Notes: generated by a model from the letters alone, not told the origin. DNA of 64,000 bases from Effrenium voratum (GCA_963377175.1 CAUJNA010000523.1:143440-207439); one strand, 5' to 3'; shown: positions 44,903-55,641, numbered from the stretch's first letter. A program made the numbers and translations.

Positions 44903-45388
44903 AGGACGCCTGGGCAGCTTGTCTTATCAAAAACGCAGCAGTGCGCCATTGTCTAAGGAGCACACAGCTTATCCGAGAAGAAGCTGTCATCCAGGGTCCT
45001 GAGCCCATGACGTAGGCATGTGAGAACACAGGGTGGCCCAGAATCAAACAATGCAGTCAAATGGCCCATCCCGATGCATGGCCATGAAAGCACTGCAAGC
45101 ACTGCCAGGCGAGGAGTGATTGGAAGACGCATCAGCCAGCTGCTCTGTGTTTGCAAGTCCACTCACCCCAGACCACATCACTTCTGAGTCAGGGCTGGCC
45201 AATACTCACGCTAGAAATTGTCTGGGCCATGGCAGCGGGGACATGAGGTGGCCACTGTGCAACACTCCAACATCTCTTCAGCCCACACATCTCAAATCCC
45301 TCCTTGCCCCCTTTTCTCCACCAGTGCTGCACTCCCCTTGCAAGACACAAGTGGCTGGCTGGAACACTTGGCCACTAAAACAACTCAC

Positions 45389-45923
45389 CGAAGTCCTCGT
45401 CGGACTCATCAGCAGAGGCAGGCTGGCCCTCAGCTAACTCCTCAGCCAGCTCAGGGGCGGCAGCAGGAGGCTCCTTTGCTGGCTGTGGAGCTGCAGCAGT
45501 TGCCCTTTGCCGCTGCGAAGGCCTTGTCCGCTCTGGCTCCTGTGCCGGCTCTGGGGCTGCAGCAGCTTGCCTTTGCCGGCGCGAAGGCCTTGCGGCACGC
45601 TCGGCTTTCCTCTGATCCCTGGCCCGCTTTCGATCCACTACAGAGGGGCACTGCGCATACAATTTCACTGCTTCAATGAGGCTGTAGCCTTCCTGCGTCC
45701 TCTCTCGCACAAACTTGGCACGCTCATGCGCAGCAACCACAGTGCCCCGACGAGTGGGCTGGCGCACCAGCTGCTCCACATCCATTTCTTCAGCGCTCTG
45801 CTGGCTCTCCTTCTTTCCTGGCTCACTCTGCAACTTGCCGCAGAGAAACACAATGGGGCGCAGGCGGCGGCGGTAGCGTTCATTTCGAAGCTTGCGAAGC
45901 TCCTGGCCACTCTCATCAACTGC
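45389..45923 (-). CDS. basic/acidic low-complexity exon, GT-AG bounded
   Basis: The acceptor AAATTAG|GCA at 45924 and the donor TTCG|GTGAGT at 45388 bracket an open frame. It reads AVDESGQELRKLRNERYRR, then LVRQPTRRGTVVAAHERAKF, a duplicated SRRQRQAAAAPEPAQEPE / SQRQRATAAAPQPAKEP block, and an acidic end (DESDEDFGEL). The duplicated Gln/Arg-Ala block is an internal 35-40-residue repeat. This is the most upstream confident exon of the block that runs to 35819. Confidence 0.6.
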
Positions 45924-46029
45924 CTAATTTCTAGTGGAGCCCTCACCTTCTCATGAAGCTTTGCTGGATCTTGCAGATCCGCTGGCGCCAGCAGCGAAAA
46001 CATATGTGCTGACCTGGGCGTCTCGCGAA

Positions 46030-46370
46030 AATTGGAGCGTCTTGTGAAATTGGAGCGTCTTGCACTTACAAGCGTCTTGCAATTACGAGCGTCTTCCCAA
46101 TTTCATGAGTTGGAGCTCGTCTACCTCCACGACAGAAATTGGGAAGACTCTGCCAGGGTGGGGGGGGGGGGGTCTACGACAGCTGGGTCTCGTCCGGTGA
46201 GATCTTGCAGTAGTGGTAGTGGGCCAGCTCCAGCGAATGAAATTGGGGACGCATGTGAGACGCTGCATTGGGCTCTCTGGCTGTCCTAGACTGGACATGC
46301 AGCGTCTCAGCCGCTGCCCCAATTTCCGGTTCGGGAGCTGGCAGACATCCACGACTGCAAGATCTCAACA
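46030..46370. repeat. two nested foldbacks and GAGCGTCTT repeats
   Basis: GGAGCGTCTTG repeats start the region. GAGCGTCTTCCCAATTTC at about 46090 pairs with GAAATTGGGAAGACTCT near 46150. A larger pair of ~70-nt arms (46197-46268 and 46298-46367; ends GAGATCTTGCAGT and ACTGCAAGATCTC) follows a run of G at 46160. No coding frame of its own. Confidence 0.65.
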
Positions 46371-46619
46371 AATGAGACCAAGCAGTAGTAGGCGCCACCC
46401 CGCCCAGCCACATCTGAGGCTGGGGCAAGGCTTTGGGAGCACAGAAGCACAGGAGCACAAGAAGCAGGTGAGCTGCTTGAGCCAGTGCGCAGCTGACATG
46501 AGGCTCTATGCTGCACTTTCAGACAAGAAGGCACTACGAAAGTGACTCGAGATGCGTGGAGTAGCTGAGAAATTGCTATCAATGTGGGGCTGCTGAAGGC
46601 CCTTGTAGACTCTATGCTG

Positions 46620-46960
46620 GGAGGCCACTCAAAGGCTGCAGGGAGCCATTGCTGAGAGGCTGCTGGGAGCCATTGCTGAGAGGCTGGTGAGAGACATTGT
46701 GGAGAAACTGTTTAGACTATGTTGAAAAATCGTTGAGAACATTTTGATAAACTGTTGAGAACATGTTGAGGAACTGTTGAGAAATTGTTGAGAAACTGTT
46801 GAGAAACTGTTGAGAAACGGTTGAGGACCTTCTTTGAGGAACTGGAAAAGTGACTGTGGAGAGACTGTTGAGAGCCATCTTTGAGAGACTGGAGAGAGGC
46901 CATCAAAACGCTACTGGGAGCCATTGCTGAGAATCTGTTGAGAACGTCGGATGGCTCTTG
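46620..46960. repeat. 11-bp minisatellite, complement orientation
   Basis: GTTGAGAAACT units, tandem at 46770-46825. The same family as in the arms. Confidence 0.8.
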
Positions 46961-47049
46961 AGAAATGTTGGCACAAAGTTGAGTTATACACACATGTACT
47001 GTGGTGTCACGTTTTAGTGTAGTGGGTAGCCCTGACTTGCATGTGCTGG

Positions 47050-48870
47050 CACACCTCTCCCTTTGTCTCACAGATACAAAAGGAGATGTGTGCTGAGCAC
47101 CTGCACCAGGCAATGTTGTAGCGCACAGGTGTTTCCATGTGGGAGAGTGTACATATGTGAGTGTGTGTGTGTCACTGCCTGGGCACTAACTACACCTGTT
47201 ACACTGCAACGTGCAAGTGCGCTTGGGAATGCCTGTGTCTGCATGCCTCTTCCTTCCTTTGTGTCTCAGACACAAAAGGAGACATGTACCAAACACGTGG
47301 CCCAGGCACTGTTACTGCGCAGCTATGAGGAGGGCGTGTGCGTGAGTGTATGTCAGTGTGCGCGGATGACACTTGTCCCACATGTCTACATGAATGATCA
47401 GTGAGTGAGTCGCCTGCATGGGCCAGGGCATGCCTCTCCCTTTGTCTCTCTGATACAAAAGGAGATGCGTGCCAAGCACATGCACCGCGCAGCATAGCCT
47501 GTGTGCATGCTAATATGTTGCGTGTCACTGTGCACATCAGACATGTTATGGGTGTATGTGCAGTGAGCCCATGTGACACCCACATGTTGGAGCACCTCTC
47601 TGGTCAGCTCTGAGAAATATGAAAGACCTGTGTGCTGAGCACATGCAGCAGGCAGTGTTGCTGCAGCCGGCGCAGATGTGTGTGTGTGCCTCTGTGCGTG
47701 CGCGCACATGTGTGTGCGTGTGGGCACCGACAGGTGTCACAACATCATGAACAAGTAAGCCAAACTGAAGCGCACTTGTTTGCACACCTCTCCATTTGTC
47801 CCGCAGATACAAAAGGAGATGCGTGCCAAACATGCGCGCCAGGTAGCATAGCTGCGTGCAGCTTTGATGCGCGTGCATGTGGATGACACTTGTCACAAAT
47901 GTCTACGTGACTGAGCAGTGAATGAGTCACCTGCGTGGGCAAGGGCATGCCTCTCCCTTTGGTGTAGCCAAAAAACAAGAGGTCTCTCCTTATCAGCCTC
48001 TGAGGCAATGGCAGCCTGTGGCGCACAAAATGCCTGGACCACTTGGACCGCTGGAGCACAGGCTGCAAGAATGGAGCACTGTCTGCAGCCTGCAGCTCCT
48101 TGAGCCTTCTCAGGCTCTGCTTAGCAGTGACATGTGCGAGCGAAGAGCCCTAGAAAGCTCCCTGCTTGTGCTGCCACAGCATCTATGCTCCCAAAAACTG
48201 GCACTGGACCCAATGGACCACTGGATGCCCAACTGGGTGCAAAGCCCTACTGCGTCTACCGCGTGACTAGCAAAGCCACGCCAGTGCCTGTAGACACAAA
48301 AGGAGATGCGTGCCAAACATATGCACCAGGCAGTGTAGCTGTGCGCAGCTTTGACGAGTGCACGCACACACGCGTGTGTGGTGTCAGTGTGCACACGTGC
48401 GCGTGTGGATGACACTTGTCACAAATGTCTACATGAGTGAGCAGTGAGTGCGTCATCTGCGTGGGCCAGGGCATGCCTCTCCCTTTGTCTCTCCGATACA
48501 AAAGGAGATGCATGCCAAGCACACGCGCCACTCAGTATAGCCTGTGCGTATGCGTGTTTTGTGTGCGTGCTTATGGGTGAATGCGTGGTACGCCCATCTG
48601 CCACGCGCACATTGGTGCACTTCCCTGGCTGCCTCTGAGAAACAAAAGGGCCTAGCAGTGTTGCTGTGAGCAGTATTCACGTGGGTGTGTGTGTGCTTGT
48701 CTGTGCTTGTCTGTGCTTGTCTGTGTGCGCAGGCACATGTGCACATTATGACATTATGCGCAAGCGAGTTGGCATCTGAAATGCACGCATTTGCATGCCA
48801 CAACAGGAGACGTGTGCCAGGCAATGTCACAGCAACAACACCTTCATATATGGGTGAAAGACTGTAGTCT
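47050..48870. repeat. ~180-bp tandem array interrupted by a gene fragment
   Basis: Recurring landmarks CCTCTCCCTTTGTCTC and ATACAAAAGGAGATGCGTGC occur near 47052, 47243, 47431, 47785, 48290 and 48475, with weaker units near 47594 and 48620. Spacing is about 160-200 bp. Units also carry (TG)n-rich parts. The array is broken by the fragment at 47963-48292. Confidence 0.75.
47963..48292 (-). pseudogene. partial duplicate of the methyltransferase-like gene 5' part
   Basis: This block closely matches 43948-44222: GTGTAGCCAAAAAAC, CTCTCCTTATCAGCCTCTGA, GGCGCACAAAATGCCTGGAC, CTAGAAAGCTCCCTGCTTGT and CTATGCTCCCAAAAACTGG occur in the same order and orientation. Internal deletions (about 25 bp after AAAAAAC) and a longer middle distinguish it. 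It covers the region around the start codon and the adjoining 8-bp minisatellite only, so it is a truncated copy inserted in the tandem array. Confidence 0.75.
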
Positions 48871-48997
48871 CAGAGAAAATTGCAAGCAAGCAAGCCATGT
48901 GTGCAAAAGTGCAGGTCAGTGCTGCAGGGCCTGAAAAGTCCTGATCCCTCTCTGGAGCACCAAGGCGCTTTTCCTGCAAAGAGGCCAATGTGTTGAG

Positions 48998-49771
48998 TCA
49001 GTAACTGCGTAGCCTGTTTGCTGCGTGGCAAGAAGCTGCACTTAATACATTGAACATATTACTGCCATGCTCTTGGCACGCTACTCGGAGATAGCGGGGC
49101 AAAAACGCAAAGAAGCCAGTTGCCCACAGTGGGGAAAAGCTTGGCCCTGGATCCAGGGCACATGACCTCATGTTCTGCCAGCAGGCCCACTGAAATGTTG
49201 CATCTGCAAGCTGCAATGACCAGCCCACTTCATGATGCACCTCCCAACCTGCGTAATCAGCCACTGCTGCACCTCTTGCAGCAAAATTATGATGCACCAA
49301 AGGCAAGCAAACCCAAACCCCCGGGTCCTGCTCCATTCCCTGTGTGTCCACAGCAATGTTGGGGAAGGTGTAGGCTTGGCACCTGGCGGCTGTCCATCAC
49401 TCATGCACTGAGTGCTCTTGAAGGAAGCAAGGCTGGGGCTCAAAAAAAAACACTGTCACCCCAACCCCTAATGCGTTGGCCTCAGCAATGCCTTTGCCAG
49501 TTGTCCTGTGGCTCCTGGCGCCGAACACGTCGCGGATTGATGCAGGCAAAGAAAGCTGCGCTTGGTCCTCTTGATAGCACTCTGCTACCTGGGAGGCGGG
49601 CACTAGCAAGCTACCAGATGGAAACTCTTGGGCCATGGCTTGATCAGCGAAAACACAGCTTGTCCAAGTTTGTCTGGCGCGGCCATGTGCTGCTGGACCA
49701 CTGGACCACTGGACCACTGAAGCTCTGGACCTCTGCATCTCTGCATCTCTGGAAAAACAACAATGTTTCAT
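48998..49771 (-). CDS. 3'-terminal exons of the second minus-strand block
   Basis: Two minus-strand coding-like stretches: about 49640-49470 (LLVPASQVAECYQEDQAQLS ... SIRDVFGARSHRTTGKGIAE) and 49351-48998 (VDTQGMEQDPGVWVCLPLVH ... AVADYAGWEVHHEVGW ... CHAANRLRSY, stop). The 8-bp minisatellite at 49695-49720 lies in the upstream intron. No family recognised. The stop at 48998 probably ends the gene. Confidence 0.45.
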
Positions 49772-49859
49772 TCAACTGTGCAGCTGCTCGAAGCCCTCAG
49801 CAAGCAAGAAAGCACTGAAGCTGGAAAGCAAGTGAGTTTGCCAGTGAGTTTGCCCTTGG

Positions 49860-50513
49860 TTGCTAGACACTGTGCTCTGCCTGTCACAAATCCTCCCCAC
49901 ATGTGTGGAAGCCCTTTTGCTTGCGCAGTGTGATGGGAAGCCTCGATGCCCAGCCAGCCGGGGCTCCAAGGCTGTTGCTTTAGGGGCCATATGGCCACAG
50001 GCTGGTGCGCTTGGCGGCTTTCCCAACACCGTGGCGCAAGCTTTCGCTGATCTCAGATCCTGAGGGCAAACTACATGCAGATCAAGGAGGATGAATGCAG
50101 AATCATGCTTCAAGGCCATGGGTGCTGACAGGGCACCTGGGGCAGTAGTGTCCAAGCCCACAGCGCAGCAAGCAAATGTGTGAAACCATGTCATTGGGCG
50201 TGCTTGATCGAGGCATTGCTGCCATTTGGCCTTTACGTTGAGCCCGGACTCAATGGAGGCCATCAGCCACTTCACCTGGCAGGGCAAGGAGCACTACCCA
50301 GGGCAGGCAAAGTGCTGAGGCTCTGACGCAAGCTTCAGACTTCAGGCTGGCATCCGGGGGATCACAATCAATCTGGCAATCTTGAAAAGCTTGCTCGCAA
50401 ATGGACCAGAGAGTTGAGGAATCTTGCGGGCCGTCTTCGAAAAACTTATCAGGCACGCAGTACTTGGTTGTCTTCACCTGGCGCAGGACAGGCTTTGACT
50501 GCCAGCTGTGCAT
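49860..50513 (-). CDS. exons of the second block, unrecognised
   Basis: The minus-strand frames are 50513-50300 (HSWQSKPVLRQVKTTKYCVP ... SSTLWSICEQAFQDCQIDCD) and, after a frame change, 50287-50060 (WLMASIESGLNVKAKWQQCL ... TWFHTFACCAVGLDTTAPGA). Coding-like composition. The change of frame near 50290 suggests a short intron. Confidence 0.4.
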
Positions 50514-50692
50514 GAATTGGAGGGCGCACCTTCTGGGCCAACTTGGTCAAGCAGGAGGCAGATGCTTTGCCCAAGCACGTCTTGGCTTCGCAAATAGCCA
50601 CCAGCAGGAAGGGCCACGCAATTCCTTTCGCTGGTGGCGTCCCCCCCCCCCCCCGACACAAAAATCAAGCATCCAAGTAGCCTAGCATGCCT

Positions 50693-50917
50693 CTATGCTG
50701 CCCAAGTGCGGAAACTTGCATCAGCGAGAATGGATGAAGAAAGCAGAGGCAAATTCTCTATCAGCTTCCCGTTAATGAGAGGCTGCTGGGCTCCAGTCCA
50801 TGCCGCTTGTGCAGCGCGGATGTACAGCTTCGCAAAGTCCTTGTGATTGTTCACTCCAAACTGGCGCAAGTCCGACTTCCTCCCAAAGGCTGCCACATTG
50901 CTGCGGGCAATCTTCAA
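50693..50917 (-). CDS. exon of the second block, unrecognised
   Basis: Reads KIARSNVAAFGRKSDLRQFG ... VNNHKDFAKLYIRAAQAAWT ... NGKLIENLPLLSSSILADAS without stops. Upstream and downstream borders are not resolved. A run of C at 50641-50654 lies in the next intron. Confidence 0.45.
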   Translation of the reverse strand: MKIARSNVAAFGRKSDLRQFGVNNHKDFAKLYIRAAQAAWTGAQQPLINGKLIENLPLLSSSILADASFRTWAA

Positions 50918-50961
50918 CAGACTGGGGCTAGCACTGTGATGCCAGCAGCTCGTTCAGGGTG

Positions 50962-51474
50962 TCAGCTTGGACTGGGCATCCTGTGGTCAGGCCTGTCAAG
51001 TGGCAATGTATGCAGCCCTCCACCCTGCCATTTGCCCAGCCCGCCTATGGAGTCTGCCCAAGCTAGAAGACCCATAGCAGCGTTGTTTGACAGGTAGCCG
51101 CGCGAGACCACTGGAACACCTGCGCTGCCAGTGAAGGCACTGTGTGGATGGGGGGCCTTGGCGCGGCTGGTGGTGGCCTGGACCACTGGAGCCACTGGAG
51201 CCATTGCCAGGCCTGACACACGGCACTGACACTGCGCGCATGCGTTGAAGCTGCAAGCCTTGCAGCCACAGGAAACTCTCCACTGTGGGCTTGCATGACT
51301 TTGCAGACCTGGGCTTGAGGAACGTTGCCCTGGTGGGGCAGCCCTTTGCTCTGAGTAGCGGGCTGCGCTGTCCATGTCCTCACCTGGCGTGGCCTGAAGC
51401 ACGCGGAGGAAGGCAGTGCCAAGCTTCACTTCCTTGGCCGCGCAAGCTACTGTCTCAAAACAGCTTGGTAGCAT
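50962..51474 (-). CDS. Cys-rich exon of the second block
   Basis: The frame includes CAAKEVKLGTAFLRVLQATP, then a Ser/Gln/Pro-rich linker and a compact cysteine cluster CGCKACSFNACAQCQCRV that could bind zinc. It then crosses an 8-bp minisatellite (APVAPVVQATT) near 51180. The cysteine spacing (C.C..C....C..C.C) does not match a zinc finger I can name. Confidence 0.4.
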   Translation of the reverse strand: MLPSCFETVACAAKEVKLGTAFLRVLQATPGEDMDSAARYSEQRAAPPGQRSSSPGLQSHASPQWRVSCGCKACSFNACAQCQCRVSGLAMAPVAPVVQATTSRAKAPHPHSAFTGSAGVPVVSRGYLSNNAAMGLLAWADSIGGLGKWQGGGLHTLPLDRPDHRMPSPS

Positions 51475-51672
51475 CAGCTTTCAACGCACCTCTGCTGCCG
51501 TGGTTCTGCGCGCACACAGGCTACCATTCCGTCTGCTGTAGTGAGACGTTGGGCTGTGAACATCCCTGATGTCATTGTCTGCATGATGTTCTGGTTGTGA
51601 CACACTGCCTTCTTGTTCAAAGCATAGAATCGCAAATGATGGCCCAAACTGAAGTATACCTTGCGGGAAGCT
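51474..51672 (-). CDS. exon with polypyrimidine acceptor
   Basis: The acceptor TGTTTTTTTTCAG|AG at 51673 is followed by ASRKVYFSLGHHLRFYALNK ... NQNIMQTMTSGMFTAQRLTT ... DGMVACVRAEPRQQRC. The upstream frame (51695-52345) ends in a stop just before it, so a ~59-nt intron is likely. Function unknown. Confidence 0.5.
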
Positions 51673-51694
51673 CTGAAAAAAAACAGGAAGCTAC

Positions 51695-52345
51695 TCAAAT
51701 GTCATGCCAGAAGGGCACACATGGGGAGATCTGAAAGTAGAACTGCGTGGAGCTCTCCTGCATGAGAACCTGAAGCAGGTGGTCAGCATCTTTTCTCCTT
51801 AGTGGCAAGGGGTTAGAACCCCAGATGACACTTGATTTGCCACTGGGCCACAAAACAGACTCCTCGATGACTTTGAGGGCTGACACTGCTCGGACACGGG
51901 ACAGGGAGACTAGCCGGCAAACTGCTCTCAGCCAGCCCAGGTCCTGCAGTTTAGACAGCCATGTGGACAGGCGTGTGGCCATGCGAGCCTTGTGGAAGTA
52001 CAAGCGGACCAGGGCTTCATCCAGGTCAGATAAGTCCTTGGTGAGGTCAGGCAATGGCATGCAAGGGGTTATTGGTGAGGCCCTGGCTGGAGGGTCTGGC
52101 ACTGTCCCTGGGATCTCCACAGGGGCAAGTGCTGGAGAGCCCGGAGACTGCTCATCAGTAGCAGCAGCTGGTCGCTTGAGACTTGCTGGAGCCTTGCTGG
52201 GTGGGGGCTCTGGAGCCTTGCTGGCGGGCCTCTTCATACCTGTGGCCGGGCTGTCTTTGGACTTCGGCTGCTGTCGCGACTTCAATGCCTCAACCTGCTT
52301 TGCAGTCCTGCTCTCATTTCTCATGCGTACAACTGGAGCTGGCAT
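51695..52345 (-). CDS. exon with KRPAS/KRPAA linker and helical domain
   Basis: The frame starts MPAPVVRMRNESRTAKQVEA. It has a disordered basic linker (GMKRPASKAPEPPPSKAPAS, LKRPAAATDEQ) and then a helical part LTKDLSDLDEALVRLYFHKA ... STWLSKLQDLGWLRAVCRLV ... RKDADHLLQVLMQESSTQFY. The composition parallels the exon at 44243-44902, so both blocks may encode related proteins. No catalytic motif seen. Confidence 0.5.
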   Translation of the reverse strand: MPAPVVRMRNESRTAKQVEALKSRQQPKSKDSPATGMKRPASKAPEPPPSKAPASLKRPAAATDEQSPGSPALAPVEIPGTVPDPPARASPITPCMPLPDLTKDLSDLDEALVRLYFHKARMATRLSTWLSKLQDLGWLRAVCRLVSLSRVRAVSALKVIEESVLWPSGKSSVIWGSNPLPLRRKDADHLLQVLMQESSTQFYFQISPCVPFWHDI

Positions 52346-52449
52346 CTAGGCAGTCCTCCTGGGCAGCTCTGAGACGGTCTCTTTCTTGAGGAGTGCCTTC
52401 AGGTGGTTGGCTGCCTGGCACTCCTTCTCAAAGAGTCGGCCATGGGTCT

Positions 52450-52631
52450 TGCCTGCCTAGGGTGCGCCAGGCTGCCAAGGGTCAGGTGGGCCATGCCCAA
52501 TGTGACTGAGATTTTTATACGCAACTGTGGGGCAATTGAGATGAAGAAGCCCTCCTGGTGCTTCTGGCGGCGCCAGTAGATGTTGCAATATTTCGACACA
52601 GGCGCGTCGTCCGCCATGGCGTCAAGAGGCC
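52450..52631 (-). CDS. exon of the second block
   Basis: The acceptor CAGGAATTGCAG|G at 52632 is followed by GPLDAMADDAPVSKYCNIYW then RRQKHQEGFFISIAPQLRIK and SVTLGMAHLTLGSL. The 8-bp related ACCACATG repeat lies in the upstream intron at 52665-52705. Confidence 0.5.
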
Positions 52632-52792
52632 CTGCAATTCCTGAAGAATAGTCTGGAGTGATGGACCACAGGACCACGTGACCACACCACCATGGGACCA
52701 TGTGACTGCATAGCCCTTGACCCTTGAAAGTGCTAAGTGGCCATGGGCTGCACCAGCTAAACGCCGTGCTAGAACTGTGGCTTGAAACTTAC

Positions 52793-52915
52793 AGTCTCAG
52801 TGCTTGACAGCGCTGGCGGGAGGCAGCTGGCCACATCCATTCTCCTGACACAGGCGCGCAAGTAAGGTGGGGCAACAGCCTTCTGCGCAATAGGCTGTGT
52901 GGTGTCATCCCCAGC
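52793..52915 (-). CDS. 123-nt exon with canonical GT-AG borders
   Basis: The acceptor CTTTTTTTTAAG|GC and the donor ACT|GTAAGT bracket 41 codons: AGDDTTQPIAQKAVAPPYLR then ACVRRMDVASCLPPALSSTE. Among the clearest splice signals of the second block. Function unknown. Confidence 0.55.
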
Positions 52916-52989
52916 CTTAAAAAAAAGTGGCCACACTGGTAAACTTGCCAAGGGGCCCATAAGGAACTAATGCCCTGCAAGGAAGCTGT

Positions 52990-53345
52990 CCCTGAAGACG
53001 AGTGCCACACCTAAAGTTGAGAAGCAGCTGAGCAAGTGGCTGAGAGAATGTTGGCAACATGTTGAAAGCAACTGCTGATAAACTGTTGGTTGGCATATCG
53101 AGGCACTGCTGAGCAAATGTTGCGAAGCTGTCGATCGATAACACCTGCTGAGAAGCTGCGAGAAACTGTTGAAAAACTGCGGAGAGCCATGGTTGAGAAA
53201 CTGTTGAGAAACTAGTTGAGAAATTGTTGAGAAGCTGCTGAGAGCCATTGTTGAAAAACATGTTGATAAACTATTGAGAAGCTGATTAGAGACTGATGAG
53301 AAACTGTTGGGAGATGTAATAGTTGAGAAGCCGTTGAGATGTGAA
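52990..53345. repeat. 11-bp minisatellite, complement orientation
   Basis: GTTGAGAAACT and GCTGAGAAG variants with a period near 11 bp. It lies inside the intron upstream of the exon at 52793-52915. Confidence 0.75.
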
Positions 53346-54105
53346 GGGTTTGGCAAGTTCCTGGACTACATTGCAAGCACTGGCATCTGTCCTTGTGAGG
53401 GCGTTGTTGCCCGCCTCACAGGCTTGCACCTCGACAAAGGGAGCAGGGCAACTATCCAAGCAATGACTCTGTCACTTGTCACACGTCACATGGCATGTCT
53501 GAAGCCTCAATATGCATGTTGCATGAGTCATGTGCACTGCACAATGTACAGCGTGCTTAACAAAGTTACCACACACATATTACATTTACCACATACATAT
53601 GCACATGTCTGTGTGCACATGTGCACATGCACCTGAAAGGCATTTGGCTTGCACACAGCAGGCAAACCTTGCAGGTGAACTCAGGCTGTGATATGCCAAG
53701 CGCACAAAAGGCAAAAGGAATGGACTTGGCTGCAGAAGGTGGCCAAGGGGTGTGAGATGGGTTCACACAAACTTATGGTCTATGGAAGGCTCAGCCCAAT
53801 GTCCACCAGCTCATAACACGGTAAGCTACTGTGCGAGGTGCATCCTGGAAAGTGCTAAGGCTCAGGCAGTGCAGGAGCAAGTTGCTTGGGAGGTCCTGCG
53901 GCAACTGTTGCGGTCAACTCTATCCAACATGGAGATGGCATGAGGCTGCTGAAGAGCAACTGTGCAGAGGCAGCTTTTTGCCTCGAAGGCTGCTGTTGGC
54001 GTCGGCAGGGGGCAGCTTCAACTTGTTGCTGCACTTTGCAAGCCCTGCAAAGGAAATCCAGCCGGTGTGGCCCCACAGCTCCAATTCCAAAGGAAAACAA
54101 AGGAC
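53345..54105. other. intronic spacer with uncertain exons
   Basis: 53345-53830 shows no convincing exon. On the minus strand 54100-53860 has two competing open frames (SFAGLAKCSNKLKLPPADAN and KAASAQLLFSSLMPSPCWIE), so an exon may exist but its frame is not decided. Confidence 0.35.
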
Positions 54106-54117
54106 CATAGGAGCACA

Positions 54118-54190
54118 AAGCCACATGAGCACGAAACCACATGAGCACGAAACCACATGAGCACGAAACCACATGAGCATGAAGCCGCAA
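54118..54190. repeat. 16-bp tandem repeat (CCACATGAGCACGAAA)
   Basis: About four copies in tandem. CCACATGA is one step from the CCACTGGA unit, so this may be a derived form of the 8-bp minisatellite. Confidence 0.8.
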
Positions 54191-54229
54191 GAGAGAGTGG
54201 GGCCAACCAGCAAACTAGAGCCTTGTTCA

Positions 54230-54475
54230 TGGCACCGCATTCATGGAGCCACAAAGCAAGGACTCTCTGACGGCCGCAGGCACGTCCGAGCCCGGGATCT
54301 TCAGCAGATGCACTGCTGGCTTCTGCCTTGCCCCATCAACACTGGGGGCTTTAGCAAGCTCAAGCGCCACTATCTCCTCGTGAAAATAGTGGGCTGACGC
54401 CCCCCTTCCAAAAAAGGGGATGTGGGTGATGGCCTGCTGCACATGCCATGGCCTGAGCAGGGCGTGAGATAGGCA
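54230..54475 (-). CDS. exon of the second block
   Basis: The minus-strand frame reads LSHALLRPWHVQQAITHIPF ... GASAHYFHEEIVALELAKAP ... KPAVHLLKIPGSDVPAAVRE. Possible acceptors TTTTCAG and ACTGTCAG lie just upstream. No family recognised. Confidence 0.45.
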
Positions 54476-54654
54476 AATCCCCTGAACTGACAGTGGCTGA
54501 AAACCTGGTGAGGTCTAAGTCAGGCGCGTGCCAGTGAGCTCCACATAGCCCCGCGATGTGGGTGTGGCTGGCAGCCACCAATTCGGGGCCCTGGGACATT
54601 TGCAGTGGGCAAGCACACGCAAACGCAACTGTGATGAATTAATGAATAAACAAA

Positions 54655-54870
54655 TGTATGCATGTATGCATGTATGTATGTATGTATGTAATGTAATGTA
54701 ATGTAATGTAATGTAATGTAATGTAATGTAATGTAATGTAATGTAATGTAATGTAATGTAATGTAATGTAATGTAATGTAATGTAATGTATGTAATGTAA
54801 ATGTAATGTAATGTAATGTAATGTAATGTAATGTAATGTAATGTAATGCATGCCTCACACATGCTATGTG
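54655..54870. repeat. (TAATG)n pentanucleotide microsatellite
   Basis: More than 30 nearly perfect ATGTA/TAATG units with two small interruptions, preceded by (ATGT)n. On the minus strand it produces a long THYITLHYITLHY frame, which is an artefact. Confidence 0.95.
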
Positions 54871-54929
54871 CGCAAGCAAGTATGCATGTATTATGATGTA
54901 TGTAGTGTAAAAAATGTATGTAATGTTTG

Positions 54930-55155
54930 GCATGCATGCATGTATGTAAGTCTGTGTGTTGATTTATATGTATTATATTAGTGTGTGTGTGTACGGGAGT
55001 GTGTGCATGTATGTATTTGTGTAAATGTATGTCTGAAATAATAAATTATGTAATTGTAAATGTATGTATGTACGCATGTATGCATGTATGTATGTATGTA
55101 TGTGTATGTATGTATGTACGTACGTATGTGTGTATGTATGTATGTATGTGTTGAA
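54930..55155. repeat. (TATG)n / (GTGT)n microsatellite
   Basis: Tetranucleotide TATG and TACG units at 55060-55152 and GTGTGTGT stretches before them. It lies in the intron between the exons at 55163-55300 and 54230-54475. Confidence 0.9.
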
Positions 55156-55162
55156 GCTGCAA

Positions 55163-55300
55163 GCACATGGGCCCTTGCAGCTGGGATGCATGGTGTACGT
55201 CTCCGCCCTGGGCAAGGGCACAAAGTCAGTCCCCTTGGTCCAGTTCATGGACGGGATCTTGTACAAGAGGGAGAGGCTGAAGTGGCGGACAAAGCCTTGA
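55163..55300 (-). CDS. exon of the second block
   Basis: Reads GFVRHFSLSLLYKIPSMNWT then KGTDFVPLPRAETYTMHPSC and KGPCACSF before entering the microsatellite intron. Function unknown. Confidence 0.5.
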
Positions 55301-55389
55301 AGCAGTGCAGTGAATATGGCTGAATGCTGCGTCAGGTGGCTAAACAGGTGGCATCATGATTATAGCAACAGGTGGCTAAACAGCTCAGT

Positions 55390-55562
55390 GTCGTATTGCA
55401 GCTGAGGTGCAGAAGAACATGGTCACCTGGATGTCCACAAACCACGACTCCTTGTCCATGTACAAGCACTCCGGGACCAAGGGCTTTTCGCCCGCCCAAA
55501 GCACGTACTGGTGCAGCTTGCCACTGCCCAAGAAAGCCAACACCCTGATGCTGGGGGAGTAC
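55390..55562 (-). CDS. exon of the second block
   Basis: The acceptor GTGCACTCAG|GT is followed by YSPSIRVLAFLGSGKLHQYV then LWAGEKPLVPECLYMDKESW and FVDIQVTMFFCTS. It reads as a folded beta-rich segment. No family recognised. Confidence 0.55.
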
Positions 55563-55641
55563 CTGAGTGCACAGAAAGGCATGTAAACATGTGAAGGGTG
55601 CAGTAAACATGCGCAAATCACTGTGACCCATGTCACAAATT

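Noticed and set aside
44431..45015. Plus-strand frames over the Lys/Pro-rich exon
   Set aside because: Shadows of the minus-strand exon 44243-44902, which has the KRPAAA composition seen in other exons of the window.
54515..54937. Minus-strand frames reading YITLHYITLHY
   Set aside because: Pure product of the (TAATG)n microsatellite.
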